From positions 1 through 64,000 of the forward strand of contig JAMLID010000010.1 of NCBI GenBank assembly GCA_023954355.1: 64,000 bases of DNA, given 5' to 3'. The translations under genes and the position numbers were made by a program. Shown in pieces: positions 16,854-24,979 of this stretch. Numbering within the stretch: position 1 is the stretch's first letter; the number at the start of each line of letters is the position of its first letter. Origin of the DNA: Oligoflexia bacterium. GTDB taxonomy: Bacteria > Bdellovibrionota > UBA1018 > CAIPTA01. The notes beneath the pieces were generated by a model. It saw only the letters and a list, made by a program, of their open reading frames with translations. It did no database searches and had not been told where the DNA came from.

Positions 16854-17753
16854 TTACTCTTTGGTCATATACTTTCTGCGAAAGATTTTACTCATTTCAG
16901 AAATTTTCAACATCATAAAGAAATCATAGCAGCTAAAATCGCTATCCAGGGCAGGTTCACCATGAAATTGTGCTCCAGCAAGAATATAGCTTTGTACTAG
17001 AGCGGGTAGTTCTGATCCCTCAATTGCTTGACTCGTATCAATATTCTTAGGAATAAAAGAAAAGTATTTAGCTGTAGGTCTAACGCCAAATTGCTCGCTA
17101 TATAGATTCTTTTCTTTTAGTTTTTCAAGAATAGAAGCAGCTGCATAAGGGTTAGTGGTTTGTACGCTAGCACAACCAAATAAATACTCTGTTTGTGTTT
17201 TCTTCACATATTCAAATATGCCCTTCCAAAGAAGGCTAATGATTGCTCCGTTTCTATAGTCAGGATGTATGCATGCACGTCCCAGCTCTAGTTTGTTTCC
17301 TTCAAGAGCAGCGATATTTTCTAAGTAGAACTCACCAGCTGAATAAAATCTGTCTGAATAAAGAGAAGAGATTACTCTATAAGTACCCACAACACGAGAA
17401 TTCGCTTTATCTATAATTACGATATGATCACAGATTTCATCGAGTTCATCGATATCGATTTTGCTAGGTAGCTCACGGCCTTGCAGTTCTTTGTAGAAAA
17501 TATCATGTCTAAGGCGAAGAGCTTGCTTTAGTTCAAATGGGCTTTGTGCGGTCTTTAAAATAAATTTTTCTGTAGATTGAAAAACGTCGATCTTTCTTTG
17601 AAAGCCACGAAGTGGAAAATTGTTTTTCTTAGGAAAATTTGTAAATCGTTCTTTGAGTGCTTTAAAGGGTGCACGCGCTTTCATACGGCCAAGTCTGGCC
17701 ATGGTTTTAGGGTTCATTATACGGCTAGCATTCGATTTTAGAGTAGCAATCAT
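16854..17753 (-). CDS. OlsB-like N-acyltransferase (GNAT fold)
   Basis: A 299-residue protein of the ornithine-acyl-ACP N-acyltransferase-like group (COG3176). Family features are ALRLRHDIFYKELQG, the acidic DIDELDEICDHIVIID stretch, GTYRVISS, and the ELGRACIHPDYRNG core at about residues 160-175. OlsB makes lyso-ornithine lipid from ornithine and acyl-ACP; relatives make other N-acyl amino acids. No partner O-acyltransferase (OlsA/PlsC) is adjacent, so the product is unsure. The start at 17753 has GGAGGG at ideal spacing; the ATG at 17786 has none. The basic N-terminus (about 50 residues) could bind membrane. Confidence 0.8.
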   Translation of the reverse strand: MIATLKSNASRIMNPKTMARLGRMKARAPFKALKERFTNFPKKNNFPLRGFQRKIDVFQSTEKFILKTAQSPFELKQALRLRHDIFYKELQGRELPSKIDIDELDEICDHIVIIDKANSRVVGTYRVISSLYSDRFYSAGEFYLENIAALEGNKLELGRACIHPDYRNGAIISLLWKGIFEYVKKTQTEYLFGCASVQTTNPYAAASILEKLKEKNLYSEQFGVRPTAKYFSFIPKNIDTSQAIEGSELPALVQSYILAGAQFHGEPALDSDFSCYDFFMMLKISEMSKIFRRKYMTKE

Positions 17754-17903
17754 AAGAGTCCCTCCTATATAGGGATACAATGTCATATCACGATAACGTC
17801 TTGTGTCAAGATTTGGTTAGGATTCCGTGAGGACTTTTTTAAATATTTGAATTTTTTAGGGAAATTTGAATACATTCAAGCTAGGCTAAATTGGGGGCTA
17901 GGA

Positions 17904-18560
17904 ATGATTAAGGCTATTATATTCGATCTAGATGGTACTTTGGTAGATACAGAGAAAGCAGCAGTCTCTGCCATTGATCAGACCTTTCAAGAGTGGGGAA
18001 TTAGCTTGTCGCCAGAGGTGGCCCGTTCTGTGGCTGGCCGTAAATGGGAAATCGCCTTTTCTAAGCTTAAGCCTTTTTTCCCAAAAAACGTTAGCGATGA
18101 AGAGGTCGCTCAAAAGATTTTAGACCAATACCAAAAAAACTTAGTAAAAGGACCACCAGAGGTATCTGGTGCTAGAGAGATCGTTCACTTATTTAGCCAG
18201 TTTTTTCGTATTGCTTTAGTAACAGGCTCTACCAAAAGACAAGCTCTCTTTGCGCTAAATCATTTAGACGTTCTTGATGTGTTTGAGCATGTGTTAGCTG
18301 CGGAAGATTATGTAGAAAGTAAGCCTTCTCCAGAAGGCTATTTGAAAGCGCTATCTTTGATGGATCTTGAGCCTCATGAAGCAGTTGTGTTTGAAGATTC
18401 TGAAGCAGGTATACAATCGGCAAAAAATGCCGGCATAAAGGTCTTTGCGATACGAGCAACGAATCACTTCAGCCATAGTCAAGAGCATGCCGATGGTAGT
18501 ATTCATGATTGGTTAGAAGTTGATGAGGCTTGGATAAAGAAAAACCTCACCACTTCATAA
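17904..18560 (+). CDS. HAD-superfamily phosphatase (phosphoglycolate phosphatase/beta-phosphoglucomutase-like)
   Basis: A 218-residue HAD hydrolase. Motif I is FDLDGTLVDTE at residues 7-17 with the nucleophile Asp and the general acid Asp. Motif II is VTGST, motif III the Lys in ESKPSPEGY, and motif IV FEDSEAGIQSA. The layout with a small helical cap after motif I is that of phosphoglycolate phosphatase, beta-phosphoglucomutase and related sugar phosphatases. The substrate cannot be named. The ATG at 17904 follows GGGGGCTAGGA; a longer TTG start at 17847 adds unconserved sequence. Confidence 0.87.
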   Translation: MIKAIIFDLDGTLVDTEKAAVSAIDQTFQEWGISLSPEVARSVAGRKWEIAFSKLKPFFPKNVSDEEVAQKILDQYQKNLVKGPPEVSGAREIVHLFSQFFRIALVTGSTKRQALFALNHLDVLDVFEHVLAAEDYVESKPSPEGYLKALSLMDLEPHEAVVFEDSEAGIQSAKNAGIKVFAIRATNHFSHSQEHADGSIHDWLEVDEAWIKKNLTTS

Positions 18561-18569
18561 TCATAAGTT

Positions 18570-19688
18570 TTATCGAAGATCTAGTTTAAAGAACTGCCCG
18601 TATTCATGAGCATAGTCTTGAAGAATCATACCGTAGCCAGGGAGATTATTTCCCTTATATTGAAAGTTCACTCCAAAACTGTCGGTTCCCCAAGAATTTT
18701 TAATAATATAAACTCCTCTACGCTTGAATGTGCGTTCGCGAGAGTTTTTCATTTTAACTGTGTACTCAACTTCAATGGAGTCATCATAACCAACTACAAC
18801 AATTGAATGTCCCGCTGGTTTTTCAGGTGACTTTAAGCGATCCATAGAGTCTTTTTCTGGGTAAGTAACAAGGCCTTGGCTCCAATAACTTGGATTTTTA
18901 CCAATTCCTAAGCCTTCTGCGGCTCCGTGATTCCATGCTCCGTAAAAAAAGTCTATATCAAGAGTTAGGGGAATACCTCTATCTAAAAGTGCTTTAATCT
19001 CTCTATCACTACCTACGTAATAACCAAAAGGTCTGCTATCAGCGCCTCTAAAAAATTTTCTTTTATTGTTAGCGGCCTCTCTTCTAGCATCAACAAACTC
19101 AGGATCATAATGCTCGCGAGAAGCTGGACTAAGAAGAGTAGAGTCATCTAATTGTAAGAGCTGAGGATCTCTGTGTGCCACTAAACATTGGGTAAGCATT
19201 CTATTTTCTAAGTGACCACAGCGCCTTCTTGCTTCACCAGATCTAGCATCTTCCCACTTTTCTCCTATGTAAGGCATGGTTCTCTCATAAGGCAGGCCAT
19301 GTTCTTTTAAGAGAGAGAAATTACTACTAGAGTTTGATCCCTCGGATGTAGTGGTTTGAGAGACCAAGTATTGTAGCCATTCTTCTGAAAGGTCTACGTT
19401 TTGTCTTTCGATTCGATCCTTAATTAATAGAGATTCTAGAAGGGCGGCGGCAGAAAAAATAGAACAAGTGCCTCGGCTTTGCTGAGATTTTACTGAAGAT
19501 TGATACGATATAACGTCAAGTACATCACTTGCTTTTGCATTAAGAATAGGACCGTCTCTACCTGATAGTCTTCTGGTTACTCTTGGTTTTTTTAAGTTTG
19601 AGTATTTTGCATCTAAGGGAGCGAAATCATCTGCATGAGCGCTAAGTGAGAGAAAGAGAGAAACAAACAATAATAGAAAATTTTTCAT
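18570..19688 (-). CDS. papain-like (C1) cysteine peptidase, exported
   Basis: A 372-residue protein with a signal peptide (residues 1-19, cut after AHA) and a papain-family catalytic domain. The nucleophile is C75 in QSRGTCSIFSAAALLE, preceded by the oxyanion Gln (69 or 70). The His is H294 in GHSIVVVGYDD and the Asn is N331 in KNSWGTDSFG. The propeptide is short (about 45 residues), and a long insert lies between Cys and His. It is likely a secreted or periplasmic protease, fitting a bacterium that digests other cells or protein-rich matter. It is divergently transcribed from the FAH-family gene. Confidence 0.88.
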   Translation of the reverse strand: MKNFLLLFVSLFLSLSAHADDFAPLDAKYSNLKKPRVTRRLSGRDGPILNAKASDVLDVISYQSSVKSQQSRGTCSIFSAAALLESLLIKDRIERQNVDLSEEWLQYLVSQTTTSEGSNSSSNFSLLKEHGLPYERTMPYIGEKWEDARSGEARRRCGHLENRMLTQCLVAHRDPQLLQLDDSTLLSPASREHYDPEFVDARREAANNKRKFFRGADSRPFGYYVGSDREIKALLDRGIPLTLDIDFFYGAWNHGAAEGLGIGKNPSYWSQGLVTYPEKDSMDRLKSPEKPAGHSIVVVGYDDSIEVEYTVKMKNSRERTFKRRGVYIIKNSWGTDSFGVNFQYKGNNLPGYGMILQDYAHEYGQFFKLDLR

Positions 19689-19782
19689 AAACGCCTTTTG
19701 TTATGATTTGAAAGTTGAACAAAAAAGTTGTTAGCGCTTATAGTATTTATACCCGATAAAATCAATAGCCTAAGGGAGTGGG

Positions 19783-20739
19783 ATGGCAGTAAAAATAGTG
19801 AGGTTTGAAGAAAAAAAAGGAATCTATTCATGGGCTTATGTGAAAGAGGGAGTTGCTTATCCATGTTTAGAAAGTTTTGACAGATTAGATGGATTTTTGA
19901 AAATTGTCGATCAAGGAAAGATTGATCCAAAGCATTTCTCACCTTCAGGAATGCCTGTTAACTCTCTTCGTATTAGCTCTCCTATCTCTTCGCCCTGTCA
20001 AATCATTTGCCAAGGAAAAAATTATTTGGATCACAAAAAAGAAACTGGTGTTTCTTTAAAATCCAGCCATAAAAATATTTTGTTTACTAAAGCGCCATCA
20101 TCTATTGCTAGTGCTTATGATGCTCTTAGTGTTCCACAAGGTGTAAGTCTTTTAGATTACGAAATAGAATTGGGTCTTTTAATTGGAAAGCCAATTAAAA
20201 AAGAACTTTTAAGTGATGTAGATCCACTTGATTATATTGCAGGTGTTTTTATCGCGAATGATGTTTCTGCTCGGGACATCCAAGTTCCACACCGACAATG
20301 GTTTAGGGGAAAAAGCTATCGAGGGTTTTGTCCCCTTGGTCCTTATTTAGTGTTATTGGAAAAAAACGAAAAAGAATGGATCTATGATTTAAATTTAGAG
20401 CTTAAAGTGAATGGAAGTATTCGACAGAAGTCTTCTACCAGTTTAATGCTGCATGAGCCTAGAGCCACTTTACGTGAAATTTCTGAAATTTTTGATTTGT
20501 ATCCAGGTGATATTCTTTTGACGGGAACTCCTGGGGGTGTTGCTATGAGAGTTGCTCCTAAAAGTTTTTGGCAAAAAATTTCTAAGTTATGGGTAGACGA
20601 AGATCAAGTGTTTTCTGATTTTATTGAGCAACAAAAACTAAGCGATCGTTATTTGAAAGAGGGCGATATAGTAGAAGCAAAAATTTACTCAGATAGATTA
20701 GACCTGGGAGAGCAAAAATTTAGGATTTCTGCGAAATAA
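19783..20739 (+). CDS. fumarylacetoacetate hydrolase (FAH) family protein
   Basis: A 318-residue protein of the FAH superfamily, which cleave C-C bonds or act as decarboxylases or isomerases on small keto acids with a bound Mg or Mn. Metal ligands fit E127 and E129 (LDYEIELGLLIG) and D160 (FIANDVSARDIQ). The CQGKNYLDHKKE and GDILLTGTPGGV segments are family signatures. The N-terminal 70 residues are the usual small extra domain. GGGAG lies just upstream of the ATG at 19783. No pathway neighbours are present, so the substrate is open. The gene ends at a strong terminator. Confidence 0.87.
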   Translation: MAVKIVRFEEKKGIYSWAYVKEGVAYPCLESFDRLDGFLKIVDQGKIDPKHFSPSGMPVNSLRISSPISSPCQIICQGKNYLDHKKETGVSLKSSHKNILFTKAPSSIASAYDALSVPQGVSLLDYEIELGLLIGKPIKKELLSDVDPLDYIAGVFIANDVSARDIQVPHRQWFRGKSYRGFCPLGPYLVLLEKNEKEWIYDLNLELKVNGSIRQKSSTSLMLHEPRATLREISEIFDLYPGDILLTGTPGGVAMRVAPKSFWQKISKLWVDEDQVFSDFIEQQKLSDRYLKEGDIVEAKIYSDRLDLGEQKFRISAK

Positions 20740-20772
20740 AAAAAGCTCATAGGATTTTCCTATGAGCTTTTT
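20740..20772. terminator. bidirectional rho-independent terminator
   Basis: A perfect 15-bp hairpin: AAAAAGCTCATAGGA (20740-20754), a TTT loop, and TCCTATGAGCTTTTT (20758-20772). It starts right after the FAH-family stop codon and lies downstream of the convergent RRM gene, so it can end transcription from both. Confidence 0.92.
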
Positions 20773-20793
20773 CTTGTGGTTAGTAGAGAAGAA

Positions 20794-21162
20794 CTACCAG
20801 CGTTCTCTGCCACCGCCAGATCGGCCGCCACCGCCGCCGCCTCTGTGTCCACCGCCGCCGCCACGGTTTCCACCGCGGAAGCCGCCGCCGCCACCGCCGC
20901 CATCAGATCGTGGCTCAAGTGGTCTAGCTTCTGATACGTTGATCGAACGACCATCCATATCTTGACCGTTGAATTTCTCAATAGCACTTGATGCTTCAGC
21001 ATCAGATGCCATCTCAACAAAACCAAAGCCTTTGCTTCGGCCTGAGTGACGGTCTGTGATTACCTTTGCACTTTCTACGGTTCCAGCGCCTGCGAAAAAT
21101 TCCGCAAGTCTGTCATCGTTTGCTGAGAAAGGTAGATTTCCTACATATAGTTTTTTGCCCAT
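20794..21162 (-). CDS. RNA-binding protein with RRM domain and glycine-rich tail
   Basis: A 122-residue protein: one RNA recognition motif (about residues 1-80) and a Gly/Arg-rich tail from about 88 ending in GRERW. RNP2 is LYVGNL (5-10) and RNP1 is KGFGFVEM (44-51), both intact, so single-stranded RNA binding is expected. Bacterial RRM proteins of this layout are known from cyanobacteria and proteobacteria, some cold-induced. The tail is coded by GC-rich repeats unlike the rest of the region. AGGAGG lies seven bases before the ATG. The long leader with a hairpin suggests control at the RNA level. Confidence 0.9.
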   Translation of the reverse strand: MGKKLYVGNLPFSANDDRLAEFFAGAGTVESAKVITDRHSGRSKGFGFVEMASDAEASSAIEKFNGQDMDGRSINVSEARPLEPRSDGGGGGGGFRGGNRGGGGGHRGGGGGGRSGGGRERW

Positions 21163-21300
21163 TTTGTCCTCCTTATATTAGGCGAAGAACCTCGCATATC
21201 TATCAGGACAAATTTGGGTCGCTGAAGTCTCTTGCTAGGATCCGTATCAATGTCTGCGTTATAGCGCAGACAACGAAATAATTATAGCTTCAAGTTGAAT
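21163..21300 (-). promoter_or_regulatory. 5' leader of the RRM gene with a hairpin
   Basis: About 140 bases upstream of the RRM gene show no coding frame. On the minus strand they contain a perfect 7-bp stem, GTCTGCG (21252-21258) with CGCAGAC (21265-21271), well before the AGGAGG site. Long leaders of this kind occur on cold-inducible RNA-binding protein genes; that is an analogy only. Confidence 0.4.
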
Positions 21301-21396
21301 AAATGCTAAGAGAAAGTCTCAAAGTCTATTTTAGTTAAATCAGGCTATATGGGAAAAATACTGGTTATTTTGTAGGGATAGAGTTAGGATCTTGTA

Positions 21397-23079
21397 ATGA
21401 TTCAAGATTTTTATCAAATAGGTCCTGAACTAAAAAACCAATTTTCTTCTGATTCATTGCTTCAAGACACCATGGCACGGCTTTTACCCCCTGATTTGGT
21501 GCAAGAAATTGCCCTAGACCTAGCCCGTTTTGGCGAAAGAGCCGCTACCGACATTTATCAACACTCTTTAGAGGCCGAACGCCAAGAGCCTGAGCTTGTT
21601 TCTTATGATCCCTGGGGAAGAAGAATCGACCAGATTAAGGTGAGTCCTTCATGGGATAAGTTAAAAGATATTTCGGCTGAAGAAGGTCTAATTGCTATTG
21701 GGTACGAGCGAAAGCAAAAAGAGTTTTCAAGACTCTATCAGTTTGCAAAATTATATTTGTTTCATTCGTCGTCTGCTTTTTTTTCATGTCCTTTAGCGAT
21801 GACTGATGGAGCTGCTCGTGCCATTGAACTGTATGGAGACAAAAATTTAAAAGAAAGAGCGTTTAAAAATCTCACTTCAAGAGACCCTAGAAAATTTTGG
21901 ACCTCTGGTCAATGGATGACCGAAAGAACAGGGGGGTCAGATGTTTCAGAGAGTGCAACCATAGCGAAAAAAACGGCCTCGGACAAATATCATTTATTTG
22001 GAACAAAATCGTTTACCTCAGCAACTACATCTGAAATGGCAATGACTCTTGCTAGAATAGAAGGAGACCAAAATCCTGGTTCGAGAGGGCTTAGTCTCTT
22101 TTATTTAGAATTAAGAGACCAAAAAGCAAATTTACAAAATATCAAAGTGAATCGATTAAAAGATAAGTTAGGAACCAGAGCACTTCCTACGGCTGAACTA
22201 GATCTTGTTGGTACACCAGCTGTTTTAGTTGGAGGAGAAGGGGGTGGTGTTAAGAAGATTTCATCCCTTTTCAATATTACAAGAATGTATAATGCCATTT
22301 GCTCGTTATCTGCCACAAGAAGGGCATTAGTATTAGCTCTAGACTATGCAAAAAAGAGAAAGGCTTTCAGCGCCTCTATTATAGAGCATGCGTTGCACCG
22401 AGAGACTTTAGCTGAGTGTATTACTGAGTTTGAAGGAAGCTTCGTTTTGACTTTTGAACTGATTCGTCTTTTGGGTCGTGAAGAGTGTGGTTTAGCTACA
22501 GAAGAAGACAAAGCGATTTTAAGACTCTTAACTCCAATCGCAAAGCTATATACAGCAAAGGTAGCAGTGGCTGTAACTAGTGAAGTAGTAGAGTGCTTTG
22601 GAGGTGCTGGATATATTGAAGATGTAGGAATCGCAAAATACCTAAGAGATGCTCAAGTGTTCTCTATTTGGGAAGGCACTACTAATGTTTTATCTCTGGA
22701 TGTACTTAGAGCTATAGAAAAAGAAAATGCTTTAATGCCATTTATGATAGATATGAAGAAGCGTATAGCTGGATTGTTGTCTATTTCTGAATTGCAAAAG
22801 CCGATTGCTTCTATTCAAGATAGCCTTTCAAAATTAGAAGCATATCTAAGAACAGCCATGACTCAAGATCGTGATTACACGCTAGCTTCATCTAGAGCCT
22901 TTTCTTACACTTTAGCGAGAATATATACCGCTTGTTTGCTAGCTGAGAAAGCTGCTATTGAAAAGAAACCACGCTCGTTTTACCTCTTAAACCGTTGGTG
23001 CGAGAAAGGACTTTTTCTTCTAAAAAGTCTTGAAAAGGCTGAGCGAGAGTTAACAAAACAATTTTTAGATAGTTTTTAA
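21397..23079 (+). CDS. acyl-CoA dehydrogenase family protein, AidB-like
   Basis: A 560-residue flavoprotein of the acyl-CoA dehydrogenase superfamily. FAD-site segments are visible: WMTERTGGSDV (about 173-183) and the GTKSFTSAT strand. The later EVVECFGGAGYIED and VFSIWEGTTNVLSLDVLR segments are the pattern of AidB and related large dehydrogenases, with the catalytic-base region near IWEG. Length and the about 100-residue C-terminal helical extension also fit AidB-like proteins. AidB itself is tied to alkylation damage response; a fatty acid or amino acid role is equally possible. AGGAT lies upstream of the ATG. Confidence 0.85.
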   Translation: MIQDFYQIGPELKNQFSSDSLLQDTMARLLPPDLVQEIALDLARFGERAATDIYQHSLEAERQEPELVSYDPWGRRIDQIKVSPSWDKLKDISAEEGLIAIGYERKQKEFSRLYQFAKLYLFHSSSAFFSCPLAMTDGAARAIELYGDKNLKERAFKNLTSRDPRKFWTSGQWMTERTGGSDVSESATIAKKTASDKYHLFGTKSFTSATTSEMAMTLARIEGDQNPGSRGLSLFYLELRDQKANLQNIKVNRLKDKLGTRALPTAELDLVGTPAVLVGGEGGGVKKISSLFNITRMYNAICSLSATRRALVLALDYAKKRKAFSASIIEHALHRETLAECITEFEGSFVLTFELIRLLGREECGLATEEDKAILRLLTPIAKLYTAKVAVAVTSEVVECFGGAGYIEDVGIAKYLRDAQVFSIWEGTTNVLSLDVLRAIEKENALMPFMIDMKKRIAGLLSISELQKPIASIQDSLSKLEAYLRTAMTQDRDYTLASSRAFSYTLARIYTACLLAEKAAIEKKPRSFYLLNRWCEKGLFLLKSLEKAERELTKQFLDSF

Positions 23080-23145
23080 AGTTGTAATTTTTTCTCTTAA
23101 ATTTCCGATAATTAACTAAAGGAATTAGTGTTTTAAAGGACGAAT

Positions 23146-24129
23146 ATGCTTTTAAGAAAAACACAGACGGCAGAATCTTTGCAGCCGAAAACAGCAACTT
23201 TGGTGGATCAGCTGCTTCGTGCACAAAAAAACCTTGAAACTAAAATTATTGGTCAAACAGATATTATTAAAAAATCATTTATCTGCTTACTTTCAAGAGG
23301 ACATCTCTTATTAGAGGGACCTCCTGGTGTTGGTAAAACAGAATTGGCTAAGTCGTTGGCTGCTTCTTTTGGTGGTGAATGTAGGCGAGTTCAAATGACT
23401 AGCGATCTTTTGCCTTCAGATATTGTAGGAACCCTAAGAGTATCTTCTAAAGGAAACGATTTTGAATTTAGGAAGGGTCCAATTTTTTCTAATATTCTTC
23501 TTACAGATGAACTGAATCGAACTAATGCAAAAACGCAATCGGCCTTGCTTGAGGCTATGGCTGAGAGGAGAGTCACTGTAGACGGAAAAACTTATGACTT
23601 ACCTAGTTTTTTTATGGTAGTTGCAACACAAAACCCTGAAGACTATCATGGCGTATATCAGTTGTCTGAGAGTCAGTCTGATCGTTTTATGTTTCACTTG
23701 CAGATGGGTAAAATATCGCAAGAAGAAGAATTTAGTCTCTTATCTAAGTATTCATCGAACATTAATTCTGAAAATTTAGAATCAAATATTTTGTCTACAG
23801 AAGATTTATTGTTTTTGCAGAAATCAACAACTGAAATTTTTTTAGAGGAAAGTATTGTAGCCTACTTACAAGAAATTTTTATAAAAATTCGAGAAAATAA
23901 GAGCTTTAACGGAAACCAACTATCCATTCGAACATCACTTCAATTTATCGATGCAATCAAGGCTTGTGCATTATTATCAAATAGAAACTATGTCTTACCT
24001 AGTGATATAAAATATTTAGGCCCAGATGTGCTTTCTCATCGAATAATTACTACAGATAGATCTATTAGCGTGGAAACTAAAAAGGAGTATGTTCGTGAAG
24101 TTCTGGAAAAAATTTCAGCTCCGCGCTAG
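23146..24129 (+). CDS. MoxR-family AAA+ ATPase
   Basis: A 327-residue MoxR ATPase, a chaperone-like protein thought to help mature or activate partner proteins. Walker A is GPPGVGKTE, Walker B is ILLTDELNR, and the sensor-1 VVATQNPED segment follows, all in order; the lid domain fills the C-terminal third. AAAGGA lies six bases before the ATG. It is the first gene of a three-gene operon with a DUF58-like protein and a transglutaminase, the usual trio of this family. Its end overlaps the next gene by about 35 bases. Confidence 0.92.
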   Translation: MLLRKTQTAESLQPKTATLVDQLLRAQKNLETKIIGQTDIIKKSFICLLSRGHLLLEGPPGVGKTELAKSLAASFGGECRRVQMTSDLLPSDIVGTLRVSSKGNDFEFRKGPIFSNILLTDELNRTNAKTQSALLEAMAERRVTVDGKTYDLPSFFMVVATQNPEDYHGVYQLSESQSDRFMFHLQMGKISQEEEFSLLSKYSSNINSENLESNILSTEDLLFLQKSTTEIFLEESIVAYLQEIFIKIRENKSFNGNQLSIRTSLQFIDAIKACALLSNRNYVLPSDIKYLGPDVLSHRIITTDRSISVETKKEYVREVLEKISAPR

Positions 24130-24979
24130 TGAAAAAACGCTACAAATATCTAAAGGCGGCTGGCTCTATCTGATTTTTGTAGTTTTACTCGGAGCCGCTG
24201 CGGTAATTTCAGGGAATAATATTTTATATCTGTTAGAAAGCTTACTGCTTAGCTCAATACTTTTTTCTGGTTTTGTTTCAGAAAATACCATTTATTCGTT
24301 GGTAGTAAATTATCGACCGAAACAGGCGATTGCTAATCAGCCTTTGAGTGATAAAATTGAATGTTTGAATACGAGTTTTTTTCCTCTGTTTTGTATAGAA
24401 ATTGGGCTTGTCCAAGGTAAAAAACTAAAACCACTTTCCTTTTTGCTATATCTTCCAAGAGGCGAAAAAAAAACAATACCATGCCATGGTTCAAATTTTG
24501 ATAGAGGTAAAGTGTCGTGGGACGCGCTTTATATCGCTACAAGTTTTCCTTTTGGATTTGCCAAAAAAATTAGGTATTTAAGTGGGAGCGGCGACAGGAT
24601 AGTTTGGCCTTCTCTTGATAATACTTATAAATATAAAGTGCCTGAAGATTCTTTAATGGTAGGCGACGAAGAAATGACAGGTCAAGTAGCAGTCATAGAC
24701 TGGTCAAAAGATGCGAGAAGAATTCACTGGCCCACTAGCTCAAGAGTAGGGCTGCCTGTTGAAGTTTCTAGAGGACAATTAAATGAAAAGCGATTTTTTA
24801 CTTTAGATCTTCTTAAGCAAAAAAATAATGTTGAAAAAGCAATTTCAAAAGCTGCGAGTCTAGTTTTTTATAAAAACTATCAATTAATTTTAATTGATAC
24901 GAATGGATGCCGTAAGTATGAAAATCATATTCGAGCACTAAATGAATTGTCGTTAGTAGAGACAAACTATGCAAATTAA
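24095..24979 (+). CDS. DUF58-like membrane protein of a MoxR operon
   Basis: A 294-residue protein with two N-terminal membrane helices (about residues 24-64) and a cytosolic or periplasmic part that includes a DUF58-like stretch (DWSKDARRIHWPTSSRVG, near residues 205-225). The usual R-P-Y-x-x-GD-x-R-x-I-x-W pattern is degenerate, and the C-terminal von Willebrand-like domain of longer relatives is short or absent. The GTG at 24095 was chosen because AAGGAG is seven bases upstream; the ATG at 24089 is only one base from it. The gene overlaps both neighbours, so all three are translated as a unit. Confidence 0.78.
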   Translation: MKFWKKFQLRASEKTLQISKGGWLYLIFVVLLGAAAVISGNNILYLLESLLLSSILFSGFVSENTIYSLVVNYRPKQAIANQPLSDKIECLNTSFFPLFCIEIGLVQGKKLKPLSFLLYLPRGEKKTIPCHGSNFDRGKVSWDALYIATSFPFGFAKKIRYLSGSGDRIVWPSLDNTYKYKVPEDSLMVGDEEMTGQVAVIDWSKDARRIHWPTSSRVGLPVEVSRGQLNEKRFFTLDLLKQKNNVEKAISKAASLVFYKNYQLILIDTNGCRKYENHIRALNELSLVETNYAN

